Source: an uncultured Ruegeria sp. (lineage in GTDB: Bacteria; Pseudomonadota; Alphaproteobacteria; Rhodobacterales; Rhodobacteraceae). Taken from it: 64,000 nt of DNA. Position 1 is the first letter of the stretch; each line of letters begins with the position of its first letter. Positions 17,464-26,805 of the stretch are shown here, piece after piece. The stretch covers positions 186,001 through 250,000 of the forward strand of contig NZ_CANMQQ010000005.1 of NCBI RefSeq assembly GCF_947500045.1. Direction: 5' to 3'. A model generated the notes under the pieces. It saw only the letters and a program-made list of their open reading frames with translations, searched no databases and was not told where the DNA came from. A program made the position numbers and the translations under genes.

Positions 17464-18690
17464 ATGGGCACCCTTGATATAGACTTTGTTCGGGCACAGT
17501 TCCCGGCCTTTGCAGAACCCAGCCTCAAAGGGCAGGCCTTTTTTGAGAACGCCGGGGGGTCGTATACCTGCAGACCTGTGCTTGACCGGTTGAGCCGGTT
17601 CTACACACAACGCAAAGTTCAACCCTACGCGCCTTATGACGCCAGCCGTTTGGGTGGCGAAGAAATGGACGAAGCCCGCGCGCGCTTGGCTGCGATAATG
17701 GGGGTGGATACGGACGAGCTGAGCTTTGGCCCCTCAACGACGCAGAATACCTATGTTCTTGCACAAGCTTTCCGACAGTGGATGAAGCCGGGTGATGCGA
17801 TCATCGTGACCAATCAGGACCACGAGGCCAATTCCGGGCCTTGGCGGCGGTTGGCCGATGACGGGATTGAGATTCGTGAATGGCAAATAGACCCGGATAG
17901 CGGATCATTGAGCTTGCTGGATTTGGAGAATCTGCTTGATGAGAAAGTACGCCTTGTTTGCTTTCCGCATTGTTCAAATGTTGTTGGCGAAATTAACCCT
18001 GTTACCGAGATTACCGCGATTGCTCATTCCGCTGGTGCGTTTGTTTGCGTTGATGGCGTATCTTATGCGCCGCACGGGCTGCCCAATGTAGGTGACCTGG
18101 GGCCGGATATCTATCTGTTCTCAGCCTACAAGACCTATGGCCCGCATCAGGGCTGCATGATCATTCGGTGCGCACTGGGTGAGATGCTTCCCAACCAAGC
18201 GCACCACTTCAACGCAGGAGTGCTTTACAAGCGATTCACGCCGGCAGGGCCAGATCATGCACAGATTGCAGCCAGCGCAGGCATGGCCGATTATGTGGAA
18301 CTGCTGTGCGATCATCACGGCGGGCCCGAGGCCGGTGCGTCGGCGCGTGGTGGCTTTGTCCATGACATTATGCGTGAACACGAGGTTGCGTTGCTACAAC
18401 CCCTGCTGGACGCGGTTAAAGACCGCAATACGTTGCGCCTGATCGGCCCATCCGATGCTGCCCGACGCGCACCCACGGTTGCGCTGGCCCTGAATAGGGA
18501 AGCAGAGCCTGTTGCAGCTGAACTCGCCAAGTATGGCATCATGGCAGGCGGCGGTGATTTTTATGCGCATCGTCCACTGCAGGCGATGGGTGTCGATCCC
18601 GATCAGGGCGTGCTGCGCCTCAGCTTTACGCATTACTCAAGCCAACAGGAAATTGATCAGCTTTTGGAGGCGCTTGACCGCGTTTTGTGA
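17464..18690 (+). CDS. Cysteine desulfurase-like class V aminotransferase
   Basis: PLP-dependent fold-type I enzyme, 408 residues. I choose the ATG at 17464, which is preceded by GGAGAGACGTGGA; the ATG 21 bases earlier overlaps this ribosome site. Visible family elements are FFENAGGSYTCRPV near the N-terminus, VTNQDHEANSGPWRRL (phosphate and substrate region), VDGVSYAPHG and LFSAYKTYGPHQG, whose Lys is the PLP Schiff-base residue. It matches the cysteine desulfurase-like group rather than IscS or SufS, since the active-site Cys loop is not evident. It is not next to iron-sulfur genes; the substrate is unknown. Confidence 0.85.
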   Translation: MGTLDIDFVRAQFPAFAEPSLKGQAFFENAGGSYTCRPVLDRLSRFYTQRKVQPYAPYDASRLGGEEMDEARARLAAIMGVDTDELSFGPSTTQNTYVLAQAFRQWMKPGDAIIVTNQDHEANSGPWRRLADDGIEIREWQIDPDSGSLSLLDLENLLDEKVRLVCFPHCSNVVGEINPVTEITAIAHSAGAFVCVDGVSYAPHGLPNVGDLGPDIYLFSAYKTYGPHQGCMIIRCALGEMLPNQAHHFNAGVLYKRFTPAGPDHAQIAASAGMADYVELLCDHHGGPEAGASARGGFVHDIMREHEVALLQPLLDAVKDRNTLRLIGPSDAARRAPTVALALNREAEPVAAELAKYGIMAGGGDFYAHRPLQAMGVDPDQGVLRLSFTHYSSQQEIDQLLEALDRVL

Positions 18691-18735
18691 TCCAGTTTCC
18701 GCGCTGCTTCGTAACCGAAGAAAACAAGGGCGGAC

Positions 18736-20169
18736 ATGGAAACCGAGCACTCTCCGATCATTTTGTGGTTCAGGCGTGATCTGCGGCTAAGCGATCATCC
18801 CGCGCTTAGCGCGGCGGTGCAGTCGCGCCGTCCCATAGTGCCTGTGTTCATTCTGGATGATCAGGTTCACGCATTGGGCGCGGCATCAAAATGGCGCCTT
18901 GGCTTGGGCCTTGTGGCGTTTGCTCAAAGCCTTGAACAGATTGGTAGCAAATTGATCCTGCGCCAGGGGAACGCGCTGGATGTGATTGGTGATTTGATAA
19001 AGGAAACCGGCGCAGGCGCTGTTTTCTGGTCGCGGGCCTATGATCCGAAGGCGATCACCAGAGACAAGCACATCAAGTCCACATTGACCGCGAAGGGCGT
19101 CGAGGTCCGGTCCTTTCCCGGTCATCTTCTGTTTGAACCCTGGACCATTGCGACCAAAGCTGGTCAACCCTTTCGGGTGTTCACGCCGATGTGGAGGTCG
19201 GTGCACGGGCGTGACGTTTCGTTGCCCGAACTCACCGCAGCGAAGCTTGCGACACCAGAAATATGGCCTGCGTCTGACCGTTTGTCTGAGTGGCATCTGG
19301 ATCGATACATGCGGCGTGGGGCAACGATCATCCGCCCGTATGTCCGCCCCGGGGAAGCCGCAGCTTTGGATCAGTTGGATGCGTTTCTGGACCGTATCGA
19401 TCAATATCCCGTACAGCGGGATCGGCTGGATGCGACCGGAACCTCGGATCTGTCGGAATACCTCTCACTCGGCGAAATAGGGCCGCGAACAGTCTGGCAC
19501 CGGGTACGAAACGCAGATCTTACAGGTTCGCGCGGGGGCGAGGCCTTTCTGCGTCAGCTCGTGTGGCGAGAGTTTGCCTATCATCTGATGTACCATTGGC
19601 CGCATCTTCTGACCGATAACTGGAAACCCGAATGGGATGCGTTCCCTTGGCACACCGATCCCAAGAGGCCCGAGATACGTGCCTGGCATCAGGCAAAAAC
19701 CGGAATACCGCTGGTCGATGCGGGACTAAGGCAAATGTACGTGACCGGACGTATGCATAACCGGGCACGAATGGTGGTCGCAAGTTACCTCACCAAACAC
19801 CTGATGACACACTGGAAAATCGGCGCGGATTGGTTCGCGGATTGCCTGATTGACTGGGATCCAGCGGCAAATGCGATGGGATGGCAATGGGTGGCGGGAT
19901 CTGGGCCCGACGCTGCGCCGTATTTCCGTATTTTCAACCCGCAGACACAGCAAGAGCGGTTTGACCCAAACTCGGACTATCTGCGCCGCTGGATCGCAGA
20001 GGGGCGGTCAAATCCTTCGGCCACTGCGCGCGCGTATTTCGATACTGTGCCACGATCATGGGGGCTTTCCCACGAAGACACGTACCCGGCGCCAGTGGTG
20101 GGGCTGAAAGAAGGTCGCGCCCGGGCATTGGGCGCCTATGAAACCCGAAAAGACCCAGTAAGGAACTGA
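18736..20169 (+). CDS. phrB: Deoxyribodipyrimidine photolyase
   Basis: FAD enzyme that uses blue light to split cyclobutane pyrimidine dimers. The 477 residues start with the antenna-binding domain (IILWFRRDLRLSDHPALS). The FAD domain shows GEAFLRQLVWREFAYHLM, GLRQMYVTGRMHNRARM and DCLIDWDPAANAMGWQW, including Trp residues of the electron-transfer chain. It is a class I CPD photolyase. It begins a plus-strand run (photolyase, CFA synthase, trgA, trgB, cysK) that protects against light, oxidative and metalloid stress. Confidence 0.93.
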   Translation: METEHSPIILWFRRDLRLSDHPALSAAVQSRRPIVPVFILDDQVHALGAASKWRLGLGLVAFAQSLEQIGSKLILRQGNALDVIGDLIKETGAGAVFWSRAYDPKAITRDKHIKSTLTAKGVEVRSFPGHLLFEPWTIATKAGQPFRVFTPMWRSVHGRDVSLPELTAAKLATPEIWPASDRLSEWHLDRYMRRGATIIRPYVRPGEAAALDQLDAFLDRIDQYPVQRDRLDATGTSDLSEYLSLGEIGPRTVWHRVRNADLTGSRGGEAFLRQLVWREFAYHLMYHWPHLLTDNWKPEWDAFPWHTDPKRPEIRAWHQAKTGIPLVDAGLRQMYVTGRMHNRARMVVASYLTKHLMTHWKIGADWFADCLIDWDPAANAMGWQWVAGSGPDAAPYFRIFNPQTQQERFDPNSDYLRRWIAEGRSNPSATARAYFDTVPRSWGLSHEDTYPAPVVGLKEGRARALGAYETRKDPVRN

Positions 20170-20173
20170 AAAC

Positions 20174-21439
20174 TTGCCAGAAACCGAATCCCGTCCTAGC
20201 CTTGTTCCGCAACCGCAGAAGGGAGAGCGGATGTTCCTGACGAGCACCGAAGGGCAGGAGGACCTGCCAAGATACTTTGTACAAGTCTTCAAGATGCTGA
20301 ACCGAATGGAGAGCGGCAGGCTTGATATCGCCTTGCCTGATGGCCGCGTATTCCGAGCAGACGCGCCCAAGCCCGGTCCGGTCGCACATGTGGATATTCA
20401 CGATCCCGACGTCTTTGCCAGACTGGTGCGTGAAGGAGAGTTGGGGTTTTCCGACGGATATCTAGAGGGGGACTGGAGTACACCTGACTTGCGCAGCTTC
20501 ATGGATCTTGTGCATCTGGGAACAGAAACGGTCTACGATGATTTTACCGGGCAGTTTCTGGTTCGCGCCTATGAAAGATTAAGGTTCTGGCTGCATCGCA
20601 ATAACCGGACTCAGGCCAAGAAGAATATTTCCTATCACTATGATCTCGGCAACGAATTCTACGGTATTTGGCTGGATGATACGATGACTTACTCCAGCGC
20701 CATATTTGAGACAGGGCAGGAAAGCCTGGAAAACGCGCAGACCGCAAAATATGCCAGTTTGGTGGATGAAATGGGGGCTAAGCCGGGGGATCACATACTC
20801 GAAATCGGGTGCGGCTGGGGCGGGTTTGCTGAATATGCCGCAAAAGAGCGCGGGTTGCGTGTAACCGGGCTGACCATTAGTCAGGAACAGTTGAAGTTCG
20901 CTAAAGAGCGTATTGAAAAGGCAGGGCTTTCTGATCTTGTTGACTTCAAGCTTCAGGACTATCGCGACGAACAAGGACAGTATGATGGTATTGCTTCAAT
21001 CGAGATGTTTGAAGCGGTCGGCCAGAAATACTGGCCCGCTTATTTCGATACGGTACGTGACCGCCTGAAGCCTGGTGCGCAAGCGACGTTGCAAATCATT
21101 ACAGTCGCGGATCATCGCTGGGAGATTTACAAAAACGGCGTTGATTTCATTCAGAAATATATTTTCCCCGGCGGGATGCTACCGGCACCGACAGTCCTGA
21201 AAGAACAGATCGGTCAGGCCGGGCTCACGGTTGTGCGCTCAAAGGAATTTGGCAAAAGCTATGATCTGACCCTGCGCCGCTGGTACGAGACCTTCAACGC
21301 CAAATGGGATCAGATTTCAGAGTTGGGTTTTGATGAGCGTTTTCGCCGCATGTGGAATTATTATTTGACCGCATGTGGCGCGGCCTTTGACACCGGTAAT
21401 TGTGATGTGACACAGATCACAATAGCCAAACCAAGTTGA
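20174..21439 (+). CDS. cfa: Cyclopropane-fatty-acyl-phospholipid synthase family methyltransferase
   Basis: SAM-dependent enzyme that adds a methylene group across double bonds of membrane phospholipid acyl chains. The 421-residue protein has an N-terminal lipid-binding part (HDPDVFARLVREGELGFSDG), HYDLGNEFYGIWLDDTMTYS, and the SAM motif ILEIGCGWGGFAEYA. The bicarbonate-site region is seen in SIEMFEAVG. The start is uncertain: TTG at 20174, four bases after the photolyase stop, or ATG at 20231, which has the better GGGAGAG ribosome site. Members of this family sometimes make other alkylations, so the product is probable, not proven. Confidence 0.88.
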   Translation: MPETESRPSLVPQPQKGERMFLTSTEGQEDLPRYFVQVFKMLNRMESGRLDIALPDGRVFRADAPKPGPVAHVDIHDPDVFARLVREGELGFSDGYLEGDWSTPDLRSFMDLVHLGTETVYDDFTGQFLVRAYERLRFWLHRNNRTQAKKNISYHYDLGNEFYGIWLDDTMTYSSAIFETGQESLENAQTAKYASLVDEMGAKPGDHILEIGCGWGGFAEYAAKERGLRVTGLTISQEQLKFAKERIEKAGLSDLVDFKLQDYRDEQGQYDGIASIEMFEAVGQKYWPAYFDTVRDRLKPGAQATLQIITVADHRWEIYKNGVDFIQKYIFPGGMLPAPTVLKEQIGQAGLTVVRSKEFGKSYDLTLRRWYETFNAKWDQISELGFDERFRRMWNYYLTACGAAFDTGNCDVTQITIAKPS

Positions 21440-21455
21440 AGAACGGATAGTACGA

Positions 21456-21896
21456 ATGCCTACAGCCTCACGTCTCGTCGCCGCGTTGTGTCTGCTGGTA
21501 ATAGCGTTCCTTGTCTCAAGCATGATTATTGACAACGGGGAAGAGGGTAAAAGTTACGGCTACTTCACCTATGTGAATATGATGCTGGGGATGGTCTGCG
21601 GTTGGGTCATCATGGGTAAACGCGCGGGTCGCGGATGGACTGCCGCTGTCAACAATGGCCTGACCGGTGTTGCGGCATTGGTGTTCTGGGGCTTGTTTGT
21701 GCAAGGTACTTACGAGATGTTCAGCCAAGCGATGCGTCATCGGTTTGGCGGGCCGTTTGAAGCATTGCTGGAAATCTTTACGCTTGGGGTAACCTATGGT
21801 GAACAACTGTTACCCACTGAGATTCTGATTACGCTGGGTATTGGTGCGGTCATCAGTGGCTTACTTACCGAAATCGCCTTTCGGCGCTGGCGTTAA
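21456..21896 (+). CDS. trgA: TrgA family membrane protein (tellurite resistance locus)
   Basis: 146-residue inner-membrane protein with four predicted hydrophobic segments (about 5-25, 38-55, 67-90, 120-140). It matches TrgA, known in Rhodobacter sphaeroides as part of the trgAB-cysK locus that supports high-level tellurite resistance. The order trgA-trgB-cysK here is the same. The biochemical role of TrgA is not established. It follows CFA synthase by 16 bases and precedes trgB by 29, so it sits in an operon. Confidence 0.8.
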   Translation: MPTASRLVAALCLLVIAFLVSSMIIDNGEEGKSYGYFTYVNMMLGMVCGWVIMGKRAGRGWTAAVNNGLTGVAALVFWGLFVQGTYEMFSQAMRHRFGGPFEALLEIFTLGVTYGEQLLPTEILITLGIGAVISGLLTEIAFRRWR

Positions 21897-21925
21897 GTCA
21901 GAATTTCCAAACCGGGGCTCCTGCT

Positions 21926-23041
21926 TTGTCTAACCTGTTTTTCTATGGCACTTTGCGCCATGTGCCCTTGCTTGAGCTTGTCATGGGGCGCAGCGCGGAC
22001 GATTTGTCGGCGACGCCGGCAATTCTATCTGATCACGCGGTGTATTCTGTTCAGGATCAGCCTTTTCCAATGATTGTCGCTGAACAGGGCGCATCGGCAG
22101 AAGGTGTGCTGGTGCAGGGCTTGGGCGAAGACGAGCGCGCCAGATTGGCCTTTTATGAAGGTGGCTTCGAATATGACCTGCGCTTGCAGACCGTGGTAAC
22201 CGGCGATGGTGAAAAGCATCAGGCATTGGTGTTTTTTCCCGCTTCGGTCTCATGGAAAACGGATTCATATTGGGACTTTTCGGCCTGGACCAGCGATTGG
22301 GGCGCAATGTCCATGCTGGCGGCAACGGATGTCATGGCCCATTTTGGGCGTGTTGAGGCCTCGGCAATTGCCCGCAGCTTTCCTGCCATTCGTACACGCG
22401 CGTGGGCCAGATTGGCAGCACGTCGACGCGAAACCGGGGATGCCCGGAACATCGCACATGATGTTGTGGTCCATGATCGCACGCAAGCCTACATTAACTA
22501 TGTCGCGATGGATGAGATAGAACTGCAGCATCGATTGCATAATGGCGAAATGGGGCCGGTGTTGCATCGCAGTGGTATGATGCAAGGCGCTGCTGTGGTT
22601 GTTCTGCCTTACGATCCGGTCCGCGATACGGTGTTGCTGGTAGAGCAGTTCCGGGCGCCTGTATTCTTGATCGACGACCCTGAACCGTGGATGTGGGAAC
22701 CCGTCGCTGGCATGATTGATCCCGGCGAAACACCTGAACAAGCCGCTCATCGGGAAACCATGGAAGAGACACAGATTTCTCTGACACTGCTGGAATATGC
22801 AGGCGGCGCCTATTCATCCAGTGGATCGTCGACTGAATATGTTCACCTCTATATTGGTCTGGGTGACCTGACAGCGACTGTAGAAAGTAGCGGCGTCGCC
22901 TCGGAAGGAGAAGATATTCGGAGCAAAATTCTACCGTTTGATGACTTCATGCACATGGTAGATGGCCATGTTTTCAAGGATTTGCCGCTTCTGACACTGG
23001 CCCATTGGCTGGCGCGAAACCGTGAGCGCCTGCGCGCCTGA
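21926..23041 (+). CDS. trgB: TrgB: gamma-glutamylcyclotransferase-like plus Nudix hydrolase fusion
   Basis: Two-domain protein of 371 residues. Residues 1-120 resemble the AIG2/gamma-glutamylcyclotransferase fold (FFYGTLRHVPLLELVMG). Residues 190-350 form a Nudix domain with the box GMIDPGETPEQAAHRETMEET, matching Gx5Ex7RExxEE, with the final Gly replaced. The Nudix part resembles ADP-ribose pyrophosphatases (EQFRAPVFLIDDPEPWMWEPVAG). The start is a TTG at 21926 giving MSNLFFYGTLR. It follows trgA and precedes cysK as in Rhodobacter sphaeroides, where trgB contributes to tellurite resistance. The true substrate is not known. Confidence 0.82.
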   Translation: MSNLFFYGTLRHVPLLELVMGRSADDLSATPAILSDHAVYSVQDQPFPMIVAEQGASAEGVLVQGLGEDERARLAFYEGGFEYDLRLQTVVTGDGEKHQALVFFPASVSWKTDSYWDFSAWTSDWGAMSMLAATDVMAHFGRVEASAIARSFPAIRTRAWARLAARRRETGDARNIAHDVVVHDRTQAYINYVAMDEIELQHRLHNGEMGPVLHRSGMMQGAAVVVLPYDPVRDTVLLVEQFRAPVFLIDDPEPWMWEPVAGMIDPGETPEQAAHRETMEETQISLTLLEYAGGAYSSSGSSTEYVHLYIGLGDLTATVESSGVASEGEDIRSKILPFDDFMHMVDGHVFKDLPLLTLAHWLARNRERLRA

Positions 23042-23110
23042 CTATCCCGGCTTGTGATCAAGTCTTGGCATCTGTAAATCTGCTGCAACACCATATGACA
23101 AGAGGACGCC

Positions 23111-24145
23111 ATGCGCATAGCGAAAGACCTTGCCGACGCGGTCGGCAAAACACCCTTGATCCGGTTGCGTCGCGTCAGCGAAGAGACAGGCTGCGAAATC
23201 CTCGGCAAAGCCGAGTTCATGAATCCGGGTCAATCCGTCAAAGACCGTGCGGCGTTGTTCATTATCCGCGATGCAATTGCGCGCGGAGACCTCAAGCCCG
23301 GTGGCACAATTGTCGAGGGTACGGCGGGTAATACTGGCATTGGTTTGGCATTGGTCGGGGCCTCAATGGGTTTCAAGACGGTGATCGTCATTCCTGAGAC
23401 TCAATCGGAAGAGAAGAAGGACATGCTCCGACTTGCCGGAGCTCAGCTTGTGCAGGTACCTGCTGCGCCTTACCGCAATCCCAACAATTTTGTGCACTAT
23501 TCCCGCCGCTTGGCTGAGGAACTTGCCCAGACCGAGCCCAATGGTGCCATCTGGGCGAACCAGTTCGACAATGTCGCCAACCGGCAGGCGCATGTGGAAA
23601 CCACCGGCCCAGAAATCTGGGACCAAACCGGTGGCAAAGTTGATGGCTTCGTCAGTGCGGTCGGTTCGGGCGGGACCCTGGCGGGTGTCGCCGAGGTTTT
23701 GCAGCCCAAAGGCGTAAAAATCGGATTGGCTGATCCGATGGGGGCAGGCCTTTATTCTTATTACACTACAGGTGAGATCGCGATGGAGGGCGGCTCCATC
23801 GCCGAAGGCATCGGACAGGTTCGGATAACGAAGAACATAGAGGGGTTCACCCCTGATCATACCTGGCAGATCACCGATAATGAGGCGTTGCCTTATATCT
23901 TTGACCTGCTTCGCGAAGAAGGTCTGGTGATGGGGGGATCTACCGCAATCAACATGGCCGGTGCGGTACGGCTGGCGAAAGAGTTAGGGCCGGGGCACAC
24001 CATCGTAACTGTTTTGTGTGACTACGGCACGCGCTACCAGTCCAAACTGTTCAACCCCGAATTCCTGCGCGAAAAGGAACTGCCAGTTCCAGATTGGATG
24101 ACCGACGTGCCACGCAGCATTCCCGGCGTGTTCGAGGACGTATGA
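23111..24145 (+). CDS. cysK: Cysteine synthase A
   Basis: PLP enzyme making cysteine from O-acetylserine and sulfide; cytoplasmic. The 344-residue protein has PGQSVKDRAAL, with the PLP-binding Lys, EGTAGNTGIGLALVG (the TxGNTG substrate loop), and SAVGSGGTLAGV for the PLP phosphate. The C-terminal tail (residues about 310-344) is longer than in enteric CysK. It lies 69 bases after trgB and overlaps the channel gene downstream as ATGA. In Rhodobacter sphaeroides cysK adjoins trgAB and affects tellurite resistance, fitting a link between thiol supply and metalloid detoxification. Confidence 0.92.
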   Translation: MRIAKDLADAVGKTPLIRLRRVSEETGCEILGKAEFMNPGQSVKDRAALFIIRDAIARGDLKPGGTIVEGTAGNTGIGLALVGASMGFKTVIVIPETQSEEKKDMLRLAGAQLVQVPAAPYRNPNNFVHYSRRLAEELAQTEPNGAIWANQFDNVANRQAHVETTGPEIWDQTGGKVDGFVSAVGSGGTLAGVAEVLQPKGVKIGLADPMGAGLYSYYTTGEIAMEGGSIAEGIGQVRITKNIEGFTPDHTWQITDNEALPYIFDLLREEGLVMGGSTAINMAGAVRLAKELGPGHTIVTVLCDYGTRYQSKLFNPEFLREKELPVPDWMTDVPRSIPGVFEDV

Positions 24146-26580
24146 TGTTGCGACAGGTCCGCCTGTTTCTGGTTCTGACGATTATCTGCCTGTTCGGGTT
24201 GGGTGGGGTTGCCTCTGCCCAGCTTACCGACAGGCAAAGCGAATATTATCAGGATTGGATCAGCACGGCGGATCGGGCGGAATCAGTGATTCAGGCCAAT
24301 CGTGCATCGAATGCCGCGTTGGAGAATTTGCGTTCAGAAATAAACGAGTACCGCGAAGACTTTAATAACGCGCGCAGCGCGAATACGGACCGTATCCAGA
24401 CACTGGAAAGCCAGCTGAAGGCGCTGGGGGCGAAACCGTCGGATGGGGAAACCGAACCCGAAGACATCGCAAAACTGCGCGCCCATCTTGAGGATCAGCT
24501 TAACAGCCTGCGGGTGCCGCGTATCATCTCGGAAGAGGCGTTCAGCCGTGCCAACGGGCTGATCAGTGAAATTGATCGGATCATTCGTGATCGCCAGAAG
24601 AGAGAGTTGCTGAAACGTGGGCCGTCACCGTTCAACCCTGTTTATTGGGGTCCGGCTTGGGTTGATGTCAAAGAAGCGACACGAAGCCTGATCAACGAAA
24701 CGGTCGAGAACATGCGTACCGATGTGGTTCACGAACGGATTCGCGAACGCGGTCTCGGCATAGTCGTTCTGTTGGCCATGTCTGTGGTTTTACTGCTGTT
24801 CGGGCGCAGCTGGTCAGAAAAAGGTGGTGCTTATCTGCGGTCACTGGGCGGGCGCGGCAGCGGCGTCTGGACATTTGTCGTCTCGCTACTGCGCATACTG
24901 CTGCCGTGGCTCGGTGTTGTGCTCTTGGTTTCGGCCGTCGTGCTGACAGGTGTATTGGGTCTGCGCGGCACGCTGTTGGTTCAGAACATTCCCTATTGGG
25001 CTGCGATTATATTCTACTTTGATTGGATCGGCCGACAGGTCTATCTGATGGGCGCCTCTCAGAACTTCAAGAGATTGTCCGCCGGCAGAATCCGAGAATT
25101 GCGGGTTTATCTCGATCTGTTGGCGGTCATGCTTATCCTGCATGAGCTGGTTTTGTTGTTTGAGCAGATCGAGAACATCTCGGACGCGACCCGCGCCGTT
25201 GTCGGATTTCCGGTCATTGTGGTTACTGCACTGCTGCTGCTTCGGGTACGTCAGGTCAGGCAGACCGAGCCTGAACAAGCATCAGCGGATCAAGAGGCAA
25301 ACCGGCGTGCGGCTGGATTTAGCCAACTGATCGAGTTCCTGAGACGCGCACTTTTCATGCTCGGGATTGCGACACCTATCCTGGCGGCCTTTGGATATAT
25401 CAACGCCGCCGAGGCGATTGTATTTCCTGCCGTAAAGACACTTGTCCTGATCGCGGCACTTGTGATCGTTCAGCGTTTTATCAGCACGGTCTATGGCTGG
25501 CTATCAGGGCAGGGCGAGGCGGCGCGCGATTCACTGTTCTCGGTTCTTGTCGGATTCGCGCTGGCGATCCTGTCTCTGCCGGTACTGGCACTGTATTGGG
25601 GGGCACGCGAAACTGACTTGCTTGAGGCGTGGTCGCGGCTGCTGCAGGGGTTTGATATCGGCGGTGTCAGGATTTCACCCAGCAATTTCCTGACCTTTGT
25701 CGCTGTTTTTGCCATCGGATATACGTTGACCCGCCTTCTGCAAAGCGGACTGCGCAATTCGTTACTGCCCAAGACTACTATTGATCCCGGCGGGCAGAAT
25801 GCCATCGTGTCGGGAACCGGCTATGTCGGAATTTTCCTGGCAGCATTGGTCGCCATCATGATTGCCGGGTTTGACCTATCGTCATTGGCAATCGTGGCAG
25901 GTGCTTTGTCGGTTGGTATTGGTTTCGGGCTGCAGACCATCGTATCGAACTTTGTTTCAGGGATTATCCTGCTGGTCGAAAGGCCGATCTCAAAAGGGGA
26001 TTGGATCGATGTGAACGGCATGATGGGGTATGTGCGCGATATCTCGGTCCGGTCCACGCGGATTGAAACCTTTGACAGGACGGACGTAATTGTTCCGAAC
26101 TCGGATCTAATCAGCGGTGTGGTGACGAACTACACCCGTGGCAACACAATTGGCCGGGTGATCGTTCCAGTGGGCGTCGCGTACGGCACCGACACCCGCA
26201 AAGTCGAAACCATATTGAGTGAGATCGCGAACGGACATCCGATGGTATTGGCAAACCCGGCACCCAGCGTGGTGTTTCAGGGTTTCGGGGCAGATTCGCT
26301 GGACTTCGAGATTCGAGCGATCCTGCGCGATGTGAACTGGGTTTTGTCGGTCAAGTCCGACATGAACCACGAAATCAATCGCCGGTTCGTCGAAGAAGGA
26401 ATAGAAATTCCATTCGCTCAGCGCGATATCTGGCTGCGTAATGCCGAGGTTCTGCAGGGGCAGGACGACCCACAGCCAGAACCCGATCCGCTGCCGCGCG
26501 ATCCAGCGTCACCCAAGCGTTCTACACCTGTTGACCTGACCGAAACCGATCTGGATTCCAGCGACGGCGACGAGCTTTGA
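24142..26580 (+). CDS. MscS-type mechanosensitive channel family protein (large, exported N-terminus)
   Basis: 812 residues from the ATG at 24142, which overlaps the cysK stop as ATGA. A signal peptide (MMLRQVRLFLVLTIICLFGLG, cleaved near VASAQ) is followed by a 150-residue periplasmic coiled-coil region. About ten hydrophobic segments follow, and an MscS core at about residues 555-780 holds ALSVGIGFGLQTIVSNFVSG (pore helix TM3), then SKGDWIDVNG and TFDRTDVIVPNSDLIS. The architecture resembles the DUF3772/MscK-like subgroup. The C-terminal tail is acidic and Pro-rich. Role: release of solutes in osmotic downshift; no link to cysteine synthesis is implied. Confidence 0.85.
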   Translation: MMLRQVRLFLVLTIICLFGLGGVASAQLTDRQSEYYQDWISTADRAESVIQANRASNAALENLRSEINEYREDFNNARSANTDRIQTLESQLKALGAKPSDGETEPEDIAKLRAHLEDQLNSLRVPRIISEEAFSRANGLISEIDRIIRDRQKRELLKRGPSPFNPVYWGPAWVDVKEATRSLINETVENMRTDVVHERIRERGLGIVVLLAMSVVLLLFGRSWSEKGGAYLRSLGGRGSGVWTFVVSLLRILLPWLGVVLLVSAVVLTGVLGLRGTLLVQNIPYWAAIIFYFDWIGRQVYLMGASQNFKRLSAGRIRELRVYLDLLAVMLILHELVLLFEQIENISDATRAVVGFPVIVVTALLLLRVRQVRQTEPEQASADQEANRRAAGFSQLIEFLRRALFMLGIATPILAAFGYINAAEAIVFPAVKTLVLIAALVIVQRFISTVYGWLSGQGEAARDSLFSVLVGFALAILSLPVLALYWGARETDLLEAWSRLLQGFDIGGVRISPSNFLTFVAVFAIGYTLTRLLQSGLRNSLLPKTTIDPGGQNAIVSGTGYVGIFLAALVAIMIAGFDLSSLAIVAGALSVGIGFGLQTIVSNFVSGIILLVERPISKGDWIDVNGMMGYVRDISVRSTRIETFDRTDVIVPNSDLISGVVTNYTRGNTIGRVIVPVGVAYGTDTRKVETILSEIANGHPMVLANPAPSVVFQGFGADSLDFEIRAILRDVNWVLSVKSDMNHEINRRFVEEGIEIPFAQRDIWLRNAEVLQGQDDPQPEPDPLPRDPASPKRSTPVDLTETDLDSSDGDEL

Positions 26581-26598
26581 TTCAGCAATAATCGGGCC

Positions 26599-26628
26599 TT
26601 GCAAATCCGGTTTCGATGGTCCAAATAA
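26599..26628 (+). promoter_or_regulatory. Possible promoter of the tRNA-Ser gene
   Basis: TTGCAA at 26599-26604 and AAATAA at 26623-26628, 18 bases apart, ending nine bases before the tRNA. Both hexamers deviate from consensus, so this is tentative. Confidence 0.4.
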
Positions 26629-26637
26629 CGCCGACAC

Positions 26638-26727
26638 GGAGAGGTGGCCGAGTGGTCGAAGGCGCACGCCTGGAAAGTGTGTAGGCGGGAAACCGTCTCC
26701 AGGGTTCGAATCCCTGTCTCTCCGCCA
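26638..26727 (+). tRNA. tRNA-Ser (anticodon GGA)
   Basis: 90-base cloverleaf with acceptor stem GGAGAGG pairing TCTCTCC (one G-U), anticodon loop CTGGAAA giving anticodon GGA (reads UCC and UCU), a long variable arm as expected for tRNA-Ser, the T-loop GGTTCGAATCC, discriminator G and encoded CCA. It stands between the plus-strand stress run and the minus-strand sulfatase unit. Confidence 0.96.
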
Positions 26728-26805
26728 CATGATCAATCTATACCATCGACGCCGCGGCCCAGCGACGATCAAGGATCGCCGGTGGGCATAAAACGTATGT
26801 GTCGA

